This document shows positions 45,307 through 57,200 of a DNA stretch of 64,000 nucleotides, one piece after another. Within the stretch, counting starts at the first letter, position 1; each line of letters opens with the position of its first letter. Made by a program: the position numbers and the translations under genes. Source of the DNA: Luffa acutangula (Eukaryota > Streptophyta > Magnoliopsida > Cucurbitales > Cucurbitaceae); contig CM072098.1 of assembly GCA_036850905.1 (NCBI GenBank), positions 48,630,281 to 48,694,280 on the forward strand, in the 5' to 3' direction. The notes beneath the pieces are model-generated. The model did no database searches and had not been told where the DNA came from. It saw only the letters and a program-made list of their open reading frames with translations.

Positions 45307-48300
45307 TCAATGCTGCAACTTTGATTTCAATGATTCGATGACGGCTGAGAAATCCTGATCACTGAGTCCATGAGATTTGGCTACCTTGTATAGCTCATTT
45401 GCAGCTGCAGCAATAGGGGTCGGTTGCGAAACGGATTCGGCTAAACCAAGAGCAAGCCTCAAATCCTAGAACAGTTGGCCACATGAGAATTATGATGATG
45501 GTGTATAAATGTGTATGGAGTTGCTAAATCTGAAGCAATTACCTTTTGTTGATGCTTTAAGGGAAAGGCAGTGGGATAAAGGGATTGAATCATTGACGGC
45601 CCCTTGAGTGAGTACATTGGTGCACTGATAGCACCCTGGGAAACCACCTGTAATGAGAGGAAGATATTATAGTTCAATCTGGGTGACAAAGTAAATCTCT
45701 TCTGTGAAATTTTCAGGTTTTCTTTTTAAAATTTTTATATATGTACGTGAAGGTCCAGACCAACGACAACCATTCTCATGGGACAAATGACAACCACCTA
45801 ACCTTGATGTATTTGGTTACCAAGGTAACTTAATCCTAGGTATAGCTATAGCCACTATATTTTGAACTCGTTTCCTCTAAATTCTTTAGTATTTACGAAG
45901 TTCTTATTGACTATTAGACCAACGAATGGTGGTTAAATCATGGGGTGTATCTTTTCTGACATACTGATTCATGAGACAAGCAGTGGGACATAAGTTTATT
46001 CTTGACTTTTTTTTCGAAGTTTTTAAGCATTGAGAATAAACTAAAGCACAATTATTCTGCGGAATACCTGTACAAGGATGCTCGGGTCGAGTCCTACTTT
46101 CTCACTTAGAAGCAATCCTTCAGAGAATGATGCCATCATGCTGCATTTATTTAGAAAAGTAAATACAAAATGTCAAGATACTAATTGGCAGAAGCACCAA
46201 ATAGAAATTATGAGAAAATATGAGACAGAACCTTCCCATGATCATGTTGACAACGAGCTTCATTGCAGCTCCATTTCCGACTTCCCCGAGATAAAATTTT
46301 GACTATGAAAAGAAAATATACAAAAACGGAGGATGAGAAGAAAGAAGAAGCAATTTTCACCAAATTATTTTGTCATATAAATTGCTGAATTTCTTACTAC
46401 CTTCCCCATGATGTCCAGAAGCGGAGCAACTCTTTCATACAGAGGTTTGTCACCTGAATATCAAGCAACCATTTCAAAATTCTAGCCTTCCTATACTAGA
46501 TAAATGAGACCCATAGGAGAAGGAAAAGAAACCAGGTAGGTAGCAGTATGATAACTTTAACGGATTAATCTATTCTATATAGCTCAACGTTGTAATTTTG
46601 ATAATAATTCAATAGGCTCTTCTGCACTCGCTACAAGCTACTGCACTCTTTTGTATAAATTTTACATAGTGAGGGTGAAATCTTCAGTAAGGAATATCAA
46701 GTGATAATATGCTGATCCCTTTATGATACAAGTTACAAACCTGCAGTAAGAAATATAAGTTGTCCGTCTTCAGCAGGCTTTTTGGAGCCTGAAACTGGGG
46801 CCTAGAATAAAATTGCAATCAGTAAGTTCAAATGTCAATTATTACAGTACGAACTTCGGCAAGTAGTCCTAGAATGCTCATTCTAACTTGTAACTGTTCT
46901 CGTTGTGTGCATGGCTAAAAAAAATTATCGTACCTCCAGAAATAGAGCTCCTGTATCTTTTATACGTGCACTGATCAATTTAGAAGTAGCAGCATCAACT
47001 GTTGAAACATCAACATACCTGCCAGTGGCAATTGGATACGATAAAATGTCTACATGATGATTAAAGTAAATCATAGGACTTCGTGAGAAAGCGATTCAAA
47101 TTGAATAAATCGAAAACTGAACGGAAGTGCCGGCAGGGAAAGATTTAATAAAAATCACTACTGCAATTTAGTAATACAAAGTGAAAAGGTCATATTCTAA
47201 TGTCACAAAGAAAATAGAGTTGTACCCTTTTCCTTCGCTCAATCCACTCGCAGCTCCATTTTCTCCGGAAGCAACATCCAACTGAATGGTAGTAGAATAA
47301 GTTACTAAACTGAAATAAACAGTCTAAAGAACTGAAGATAAAATATACTCACCGCACTTTCAGGGTCAGCAAGCATAGCAAATGTGACATCACAAGATGC
47401 TGCCACTTCTTGAGGAGATGGCTGGTATCTGCGTCAATGGACTTGTTCAATTATAATTGAAGCATCGGAGTAAAATACCATAATCAAGTGAAACTCAAAA
47501 GAAGGGAGATTTCTAGCACATAAATTACGTCAATCAAAATGATGGATTGAAAATAATAAGAAAAATAAGAGGACTAGAAAGGAGTTTCTTAGAGGACCAA
47601 GAGTGTAAACACACCCACTGGTTTACAGTAACAACTAACAATCGTATAGGAGAAAAATGCAGCACATCTAGGACAATTAACAATTGGAATGCAATTCATT
47701 AAAATATCCCATTAATAGACATAACGTATATGGGGGTGATTTTAAAATTTGAAGAAAAGCCAACACTAAAGTTATCATGTCAACCTAGTCATTACCCATC
47801 TAGCTACTCATAATTCAGAACTTCCTCGGACCATCCTATTTCGAGTTCTTTATAAGTACTCCGTCCTATTCAATTTCTTAACTTCTGATGCTATATGTAC
47901 CAGATCCTAAAGTTGTTGGTGAAATAAATCATTTGCACTTCAGTTAAATGGTCGGTTCTCATTTTTTAGCTTCCAGGTTTCTTTGCACTGATGCACGTAC
48001 TTGACGGTTTGTTTCATGCAATTTCATAATAGTTTTTGCCATAGTATGTAAGATTTTTTTTTGGTAAGTTTACAGTTGCCAAGAACCAAAGCTTTTCCAG
48101 ATTTTATATACTACATTTATCGGCCATTATAACTTTTATTCAATGGAAGTAACCTTGATCAGAATCTTCTCGTGGCCAATCTCGCGCCAACTTATTACTC
48201 TAATGTTGGGATGGAAGAAAAAGAAGGAAAAAGAAAAAAACACGATGTGGCCATTTCTCCTGAACGGTGCTCCCTCACCAAAGGAAATGTGAAGACAGGA

Positions 48301-51300
48301 AATTTTCGGATGTATAGTTGCTAGAAAAATCTGGAATTTCTTTCTTGATATTTCTACTTCAGTAATAGTCTAATAGAAATAAGCTTCGGATTTTTTTAGC
48401 ATTTTTATGATGGCTAGCTTGCCCATAAATTTTGTTTGCTTGGGTGTTTCTACACGGGCTACATTGTCTACACATTTTTGTTATTAGTTCTTCATGTTTG
48501 ATTCAAACAAATTTGAGAAAGGTTTTATAACCAATTGAGAAAGGGTCTTATAATTATTTTCTTCAATGAAAATTTTCGTTTCTTATCCAAAAAAGAACGG
48601 TTTTATAGTTTTGATGGTTTTTGGCTTCAAAGGGATCTCATATCCTCCCCTTTTCTGTTCTTTATTGGAGACTTCAAAACAGTTCTGCTTCCTGTAAAAT
48701 TGTCGAGAACTCGTTGCAAATTCATGCCCATTTTTAGTATTTGGAAAACTGATAATCTCAATGGAAAAAACCAGAGCATTACGGAACGACAGTGATTGTT
48801 ACTATTTCTCTCGTTCCTGGAGTGTTTTGGGTAAATGTAAGTTCGTAACTAGGAAACTGTGGGTCAATTGGGATAAACAAAGATGGGTCATTTCTCCATT
48901 ATGATTTTGCATGGGTTCCTGAAAAGAACTTGATACATTTCAAGTTCTTTACGTCTTTTCTTTGATAGAAATCAAAAATATTTTTAAAGATACGGCTCCC
49001 AAAAGAGAAAAACTTGTGAAGCTGTGTAATTTCCGACTTCGGAGGAAGGTTAAAAGAAACAAAATTTTGAAGATAAGTTGAAAAATGAAAGTGTCCAAAA
49101 TCCAAATGCTTCTTTCTGAATCTACTTTCCCTCCCTTGCCAATTAGTATGATATATTAGATTTTTTTCTTCTTATTTAAATAAGGAACAAAAATTCCTTT
49201 TCATTTTTATCGGAATTATGATAAGATTTTATAATTCAATAAATACACAAAGAAATAAGATTGTAAGTAATGAGAAAAAGATATTTACTACAAATGTAAA
49301 GTATAGTTTTTTCTTTGTTAAAAATAAAATATTAACCACCTCGTACTACAGTGTTATTAGTTAAAATATTAGGTCCCGTTTGATAACCATTTGATTTTTG
49401 AAAATTAAGCCTAAAAACACTACTTCCACCTTTTAAGTTTCTTGGTTTTATTATCTACCTTTTTCCATGTTTTCAAAAACAAGTCAAATTTTGAAAACTA
49501 AAAAAACTAGTTTTCAAAAACTTGTTTTTGTTTTTAGAATTCGGCTAGTAATTCAAATGTGTCATTGACAAAGATGCAAACCATTGTAAGGAAATTGGAA
49601 GAAAACAAGACTTAATTTTCAAAAACAAAAAACCAAAAACCAATGGTTATCAAACGGGGCCTTAGCAATCTCTTTTGATTCTTCACCATACGTTTGTGAC
49701 CATATATATATATATGTATTTTTTTTTTTTTTTTTTTTTGAGAGAAGTGACCATATATATTTTCAAAAAAAAGGAAAAAAGACAAAAAAAAACCTATAAT
49801 TCTTCAATCTATCTCCTTAAATAAGAAATTTGAAATAGAAAAAGAATTCTGTATTTAGAAGGTGGTTTCTCTTCCTCCTTTGAGGATAAAAGAGTTTGGT
49901 GGGTCAAGGGGGACTGTTCGCGCGTTTTCTAGCGGTAAAACTATTCTCTCTACTTATTCAGATTATATCCTGTGTTCCCGAGGATAAAATTTCTCTGGTT
50001 GGTTTTCCTAGCGTAAATCCTAATGATAAAGAATACAAAAGAGGAATCCCAATGTTTATCTCTACCGGAACTAGTATTTGCTTTACTAGTCTTCCCAAGA
50101 TTATATGAATCACTTGTTCATCGATTCTTGAGTATACCAAGAGAACTTGGTGGGGCATCCTAAATGTTTCAAAATGGATTTTTTGTTTTCTTTTCAGTTG
50201 GAGAAGCTCTCTTGTTTGTCTTTGAGGAGTTCGATTGTAAAAAAAGCAAGAGTTCTGGTTGAATACCATTAGAGTCTTATCTGTTCAGAAATGTTTAATT
50301 TGATATGAAATAGAAGCATCTTGTAGGATTGTTGTTTAGATTCTTGCAAGCTTTGGAACTCAAATGGACTTTTTCTACTATTCGAAGTGTCAGTTCTATA
50401 GCTTTTTTCTAATTATTCGCTCTCTACCACATCTATAACTGGTGTTTTCTTTTCGTAATTTCTGATGAAGTTTTTGGATATCCCACTCACTTCAATGAAA
50501 TATATGTTTCCTTTCCTTGTGAGCTAACGCAATTATGAGATTGAGAAAAATACTAGTTCCCTGAGTTTCTCCCCCCCAGTTCTCTTTTTTCCTTCCCTCT
50601 CGAATCTTATTCCCCCAGGCACTACATAAAAGTTTTACCACTGCCTTATGATCCAGGTACGACTGACTACATCACAGATCTATTTTGGAAATTAAGTTCT
50701 CAAAATACATCAAATAGTATGGAATTCGTTTGCATAATGGTATTAGGCATGCTATATATATATATATATATATCCGAGGACATCAAAAACTTACTTTGCA
50801 CCCAAGTTGATAAGAGGATCACATTTGCTCTTGGTCCTATTCCAGACGGTCACATCATATCTACAACACGCCAGAGGAGACCACATATGAAAAAGATGTA
50901 TGGATAGGAGATAGCAAGAGAAACCTCATTCAAGTAAATAAAGCATGTGCTTATCGGTTTTCTTCAACTGGAATAGTCAAAGTACTTGAAAGTTGAAACA
51001 GAGTAAATTCCGTAGTTTTTAAAATCAATAAACGTGGCATTGCCACTATATATTTTAGTCAACCGATACAATAGAAACTAAGAAAAGCTTTAAAAGTTAA
51101 TGATACAAATTTGAAAGGAGGATCGAGAAAGAGAAAAAAAAAAACATCCTCGTACCCAGATTTTATAAGATTCTGTGCCATTGGTGAACCCATGATTCCA
51201 AGACCTAGGAAGCCAACGCGCAGCTTTCCTGCAAGTACAAGTGAGGGAGGTCTGTTAAGTTTGATAGCTAGTAATTTTCCAAAAAACGAGAACAAGCACC

Positions 51301-52762
51301 AAATAGACAGAACAAAGCGAAAGTGTGAAATTATCAACTTAATAAATCAAGCCTCAAAAATTTAGACATCACTACACTGTTATCTTGTTGTTTTCTTATT
51401 CTCAGTGCGGAAAACAAACCACTCTTATCGTTTTCGTAAAATTTAATTGGACTGCTCTCTCCACTCAACCCAGACTTCTTCAGGAATTCTGTAGCTTTAG
51501 TTGCATCTTATTTGATCCTAATATGAAAATTTGAACAACAGTGAAGGAACGCCAAAGCTTTGACAGAAAGGTTTCGACTAAATGCTGAAAGTCAGCTCCC
51601 GAAAGTGCGAGGGGAAAGGCATGTTCATGTAGTCACGCTGATCAAAGTTTTAGTGGTAAGATCTCTCTATTTCATCATTCGTGAAATCATTTGTCAGGAA
51701 TGATCATGAACATGCTTTCACCAACATTTGCACCTTCCACAATTCACCGCTCCTATCCTCACTATTATGAAAACTAACTCCAAAATCATGCAACTGCAGT
51801 TTCCACTTCATATATCTCCGGCTATGAAATTTGCTTTGAGCGCACATTCCAAAGATTGGCACGACGACAGAGACAGAGATAAGAACTACAACTTTGACGT
51901 TCACTACTTTATTTTCAAGAACCAAAACATGAACTAGTAGTTCTTTCTAATTTGGATGAACTTATTCACACCAATTCTCAACTGATATCACAACTCTATC
52001 AAAGCTGAAAAGTGATCAAAAGATCGCAAATAAATGCAGTTCAGCTTACCAGCTACATGTAAGGCGAACTAGCTACAAAAACCTCCAATTACGTAATGCC
52101 TTTTTTGGTACAGAAAGTAACATTAGAAAAATTGGCACGACCAGAGAAACATAGATAAGAACTCCAACAGCTGCAGCTCACTATTATATTTCCAAGGCCA
52201 AAAACGAGAACTACCAATTCTTTCTAACAAGGATGAATTTATTCACATCAACTCTCAACTAATATCACAGCTCTACCAAAGCAGAAAAACGATCCTGATC
52301 ATCTCCACCGCATACTCAATTCAAAGATCGCAACTAAAAGTAAGAAAAAGCAGCTCCGACTAACATAACAACTACATGTAAACCGAACTAGCAACAAGAA
52401 CTTCCAACAACGTTGTGTCTTTTTTGGTACAGAACGTAGCATTAGAAAGACCGGCATAGCCAAAGAAACATTGATAAGAACTCCAACAGCTGCCGATCAC
52501 TATCAAAAACTAAGAACTATAAATTTTTTTAAAATCAGGATGAATTTATTCACACCAACTCTCAACTAAATATCACAGTTAACGATCCTAACCATCTCCA
52601 CCACATACTCAACTCCAAGATCGCAAATACAAGTAACAAAATGCAGCTCCGTTAATCAAACTACATGTAAACCGTTCTACATATTTTTTGGTACAAAATG
52701 CAGCAGTGAAAATTACCGGCCGCCGCAGTCGCATCCGAAAGAGAGGAGCCCAGATTTGACAT
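45307..52762 (-). CDS. GLYR2: GLYR2-like glyoxylate/succinic semialdehyde reductase, leaderless copy
   Basis: Twelve exons: 52717-52762, 51156-51228, 50795-50860, 47353-47428, 47226-47281, 46934-47018, 46741-46801, 46401-46453, 46232-46302, 46068-46140, 45543-45647, 45307-45465. The 924-nt CDS encodes 307 aa. The NADP-binding Rossmann motif is GFLGLGIMGSPMAQ; VTVWNRTKSKCDPL, FAMLADPESA, the APVSGSKKPAEDGQL substrate loop and the catalytic Lys187 in NGAAMKLVVNMIMG follow; the C terminus is KSKLQH. The beta-hydroxyacid dehydrogenase family reduces glyoxylate and succinic semialdehyde with NADPH. GLYR2 is normally plastid/mitochondrial with a 40-60 residue leader. Here an in-frame TAG lies eight codons before the chosen ATG, so the simple model has only 15 residues before the fold and would be cytosolic. 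An alternative 5' splice giving a leader is described in the findings. All internal exon lengths equal those of the gene at 54224-59739. Confidence 0.88.
48180..50520. repeat. Repeat-filled part of GLYR2-like intron 3, including degenerate LINE-like ends
   Basis: Intron 3 is 3.4 kb, against 0.9 kb in the sister gene. It holds an intact MITE (49372-49661) and degenerate stretches with remnants of reading frames. The end near 50490-50515 (cacttcaatgaaatatatgt) resembles the LINE 3' end at 19265-19290 (catcaatgaaatgatatatg). I infer one or more old LINE fragments on the plus strand but cannot fix their boundaries. Confidence 0.4.
49372..49661. mobile_element. Intact 290-bp Harbinger/Tourist-like MITE
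   Basis: The left terminus ggtcccgtttgataaccatt and the right terminus read in reverse, ggccccgtttgataaccatt, match at 18 of 20 positions. A 3-bp duplication TTA flanks it (49369-49371, 49662-49664). A 3-bp TTA/TNN target and GG-starting termini suit PIF/Harbinger. It has no coding capacity. It is the reference copy for the interrupted relatives at 21694-28080 and 42927-43240. Confidence 0.8.
51852..52716. repeat. Three-copy tandem repeat (about 260-320 bp units) in GLYR2-like intron 1
   Basis: Copies begin near 51855 (attggcacgacgacagagac), 52130 (attggcacgaccagagaaac) and 52450 (accggcatagccaaagaaac). Each runs through gataagaactccaacagctg (or a variant), aatttattcacaccaactct, gcagctccgactaac-like sequence and tttttggtacagaa. 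The last copy ends directly at the exon 1 donor, where gaaaattaccggc resembles the start of the other units. Copies are diverged by substitutions and small indels, so this is not a recent array. Confidence 0.8.
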
Positions 52763-52860
52763 ATTGGAGATTCTCTGTCTTCGCTATGCTACAAGATGAA
52801 GATCGTCGAAAATGGAAAGCGAAGGATTGAGCAAGAGAACAAGCGCGGCTACGATCAGTG

Positions 52861-52977
52861 TTACTTGGAACTGTGATTTTCAGATATTTCAGTGTTGAGG
52901 AATTGGACAATTTTCACTGACAGAACGCTGTTGAAAGAGAGCGTTTGATTGGCGAGGGAAGCCAATTGTTGGGCCAT
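52861..52977 (-). other. Upstream open reading frame in the GLYR2-like 5' leader
   Basis: An ATG at 52977 opens 38 codons (MAQQLASLANQTLSFNS at its start), ending 99 bp before the GLYR2-like ATG in a different frame; a longer in-frame version starts at 53106 (81 codons). It may be a translational uORF. Its Ser/Asn/Gln-rich start also looks like an organelle leader, which is why an unrecognised intron joining it to the main frame should be considered. Confidence 0.45.
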
Positions 52978-54223
52978 TTTAAAGGGCCCGAGGCGACGTC
53001 GTTTAGTGGTTTGGGTTCCTATTTCAGTGGAGTTGAAACTTTTCGAAGAGAAAGACAAAAACGACGCGTTGCATTCTCCAATATACTCTAGTTTGAAACG
53101 AAACAAGAGAATGTGGGGCCTACATTAGGCTTATTTTTCTAAAATTAATTACAAGTTTAGTACCCAAGTTTCGAGTTTTTGTTTATTTGGTTCCTAAACT
53201 TTAAAAATGTATAATGGATTCTTGGATTTTTAGATTTTTGTTTATTTTGTTCCTAAACTTTAAAAAATGTTTAATAAGTCTAACTTTTAAATTTGTGTCT
53301 AATAGGTTTTTGAATTTTTTATTTTATATCTTATAAATCCTCAACCTATCTGACGTTTTTTTTTTTTTTAAATTCACGGACTTACTAAACACAAAACTAA
53401 AAATTTAGGATCCTATTACAAATAAAATTCAATTTTATTTCTCATGGATCAATTAATTTTTTAAAAAAAATTTAAATACGTCAATGACTTATTAAACACA
53501 ACATTAAAAAAGAAAAATCTACCATTTTTAAAAATTAAAGATCAAATAGACAAATTACTTTTTGAAAATTGTTCAATAAAACATTCTTATTTTTTTTAGA
53601 ACATGAAAGAAAATTGATATGAAGAATTTGTTCCAAGGAATATTTCAAAGAAAAAAACTCCCCGTTAATCTTTTGGTTAAAATACCATTTTAGCTTTTTA
53701 AGACTTCAATCTTAATCTCCATATTTTCAAATGTCCAAATATAGTCCCCATAAAAGTATCTACTTTTAAGATTTATTGAAAGCATAAGGATAAATTTTGG
53801 TTATTGGAAAGTACAAAGACCAACATAGAACGAGTCTTATAGAACAAAGACCAAAATCACATTTTAATACAATCATTTTTCTCTCATGCAATTATTACTT
53901 TTTTTCAAGATAATATAAATTTAGTCTAGAACTTTAAATTATAATTTTATTTAGTCTCGGTTGTATTTTTAACACGAGTTGGTAGTTAGTGGTTCAAATC
54001 TCCCAACCCAAATGTTAATCAAAGATAAACTTTGTTCCTTAAATCTCATTTCACTTTATTTTCCACCTCCTCAAGTGAATGGGAGTAGAATTGGTGCTCT
54101 CAGAATGAACAAATAAAATATTGTGAGCCAAAACCAAATGTCCTTTCCCAAATCATTGCAAAAGGCAAAGAAAGTTATAAATACAACTGAGGAGTAAGAA
54201 GGTTGAACTAATAGCTATTGTAA
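52978..54223. promoter_or_regulatory. Spacer between the tandem GLYR2 genes (promoter of the leaderless copy)
   Basis: It contains the 3' flank of the upstream gene and the promoter of the downstream gene. 53145-53480 and 53690-53880 carry more of the 'tccctaaactttaaa' repeat family. A degenerate SINE copy with tggttcaaatctcccaaccc lies near 53980-54010. No coding sequence was seen. Confidence 0.55.
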
Positions 54224-57200
54224 TCAATGCTGCAACTTTGCTTTTAAGGCTTCAATGACAGCTGAAAAATCCTGATCACTAAGTCCATGAGATTTGGCTA
54301 CCTTGTACAGTTCATTTGCAGCAGCAGCAATAGGAGTGGATTGAGATACAGATTCTGCCAAACCCAGAGCAAGCCTTAGATCCTGCAACAGAATCCCGCT
54401 CTTTAGAAAACAACAAACGCATGAGCCTTTAACCAGGAGGTTAGAGGTTCAAATCCCTCACCCGAGATGTTGAACTAAAACAAAGATAGATCACCAACCT
54501 TCTGCTGATGTTTCAAGGGAAAGGCAGTGGGGTACTGGGATTTGATCATTGCTGGTCCTTTGATTGAGTACATTGGTGCACTAATGGCACCCTGAGAAAC
54601 TACCTGCAATTTCACAATGTATCGAGATTATTCCCAACGCGTCATTCGACCAACGGAGTCATCTTTGTCGCTCACGATAAGGCCAAAAGCCACAGTGAAA
54701 AAGTGTTCCACAAGAAGGTAGGCAGTAAAAAGGAGAAGAACCGTTCTAGTGAAGTTTGAGAATTTGAATAGCTTTGGACATGGAATGGGATAAAATGTAT
54801 GTGCTAGTTAATATACCTCCACGACGACGTTTGGGTCGAGTCCTACTTTTTCGCTGAGAAGCAGTCCTTCAGAAAAAGCTGCCATCATGCTACAAGTATT
54901 TGGAAAATTTAAAGGAGGATAATTATCAAGAATCAAGATATTACTTAGAAGTTGATATAAAAAGATTGATGGTAAACTTTGAGCCGAACCTTCCCATGAT
55001 CATGTTGACAACTAGTTTCATGGCAGCTCCATTTCCGACATCGCCAAGATAAAATCTCGACTGACAGTATATATACATGGAAATGGTTATGTTTATATCA
55101 TCATGCTTGAGACATTCATAAATGATGAAAAAGGTATCTATAATTATACCTTCCCCATGATGTCCAGAAACGGAGCAACTGTTTCGTAGAGAGATTTGTC
55201 ACCTGAATATGCAGCTACTACATCAAAATTGTAATCCTCCTATAATAGGATAATAAAACACTAGCTCTGAGGGATAAAGAAAGACCGTATGATATAAAAA
55301 AACAAAAAGAAAACATCACAAGAAATTTAAGGGACGATCCCCAACAACTGTGTATCATCAAAAAAGATAGCAATCGTAAATCATCATCATCTCAGGTTAT
55401 AGTTCAAGTGAGATTCTTAAAATACAGCAAAGAATATGAGCAAATTTCTGACCTGCGGTAAGAAATATCAGCTGTCCATCTTCTGCTGGTTTTTTGGAAC
55501 CCGAAACAGGAGCCTAGAGGGAAATTCCAAGAGCTGAGTTAAAATTTCAATTTTTACGCTAATCATGTCCGCAAATATCCCTACAAAATTCATTCTAACT
55601 GCTCTTTATATGCATTATAATTTTCATTTTACGATCGAATATTGAATCCCCCAACCTCCAAAAACAAAGCTCCAGTATCTTTTATACGTGCACTGATCAA
55701 CTTGGAAGTAGCATCATCAACTGTTGAAACATCCACATACCTACCATAGGCGACAGACAGAACTATATGAATGAAACTTAAAACAAAATGATGCTAATAT
55801 ATACATGCAAACAAGGAAGGATTTTTTTTTGGTTCAGAACAGTAAATGATGTTAGGAAGTGAAAACTGGATTTTGATGTTAAACTAGAGTTCCTATAGAA
55901 GTTTATCAATCCGTATTTCTATTGCTTGTTCTGTGAACTCAATTTGGTATGGTGTTCTGAAGATTTTTGGCATGTGCTTGAGTCGTAATAGATCATGTTA
56001 CTCATGATGGAGGAGGGATCACCTGCCTTATTGGGACAAGGGAGGGACCCTTCAGTGTGCAGCCATTTTGGCTATTCAACAGAACATCTCGCTTGAGAGA
56101 AAATGAGCGAATTTTTAGAGGAGCTGAGAGCCTAAGGGAACTGGGAACTGGGAAGTGTAGTCTATGACTAGGTTTTATGTCTTTCTTTGAGTATCGGTTC
56201 TAAGGAATTTTGTAACTAACCTTTGGCTCTTAATTCTTCAAAACTTGAGCGGTTTTTTTTTAATCTCTAGTTTGTTTTTATAGTAAGGCCCCTTTTGCTG
56301 TGTGTTTTTTCTGCTTTTTTGTATGACCCAACAGTGATCTTTCATTTGTCTTAGTGAAAGTTTGGTTTTTCATCCCCAAAAAGAGTTTGAGGATCAATTA
56401 AGAATACTCTCATATGGGTACACAACTTCGTGGTCCCAAAGTTGTTGCAATAATTTTTTTTTTTAGGTAAGAAACCGAACTTTCATTGAATAAATGAAAG
56501 AATACAAGGGCATACAAAAAACAAGTCCAAGAAAAACTCGAGTCTGAAAATGCTACAAAAAGGGACTCCAATCCAAAAAAACAAGACCAAGATCATAATG
56601 TTGCATGAATAAAATACAACTTAGCTAAAGGGCACACTGTAAACGAGAAAAAACGATACCCTTTTCCTGGAGCCATTCCACTTGCAGCTCCATTTTCCCC
56701 GCAAGCAACATCTAGCTGGAAAAAAAAGTACAAATTCAAGCTGGTTAAAATTGAGACATCAGCACGATTTAGATACTAAAAATATAATATACTCACTGCA
56801 CTGTTGGGATCAGCAAGCATTGCAAATGTGACATCACAAGATGCTGCCACTTCCTGAGGAGAAGACTGGTATCTGTATAATCCGATTTATCTGAATGTTA
56901 ATGTGAAATTTCCAAATAAACTTTAATAGGAAACAAAACTATATTTCTAATGAAAGAATGAAAAACAAACCAAAAGCCTAGTAAAACCAATGGGGTTCAC
57001 TCTTCAAAAAAATAATAATAATAAAATCAAAAAATTAAATTAAATTTAAAAATTAAAAATAAAAAAAAAAAATAATAAAAAAAAAAGAGGGGGGTTTTAA
57101 TACCCTCTACAAAAGGCACAAGTCAAAGCAAGCCCATAATCATAGACTTGGGCAAGGCATTCCAAGAACAAGAAAAAAAACACAAACACAGTTCTCCTAA

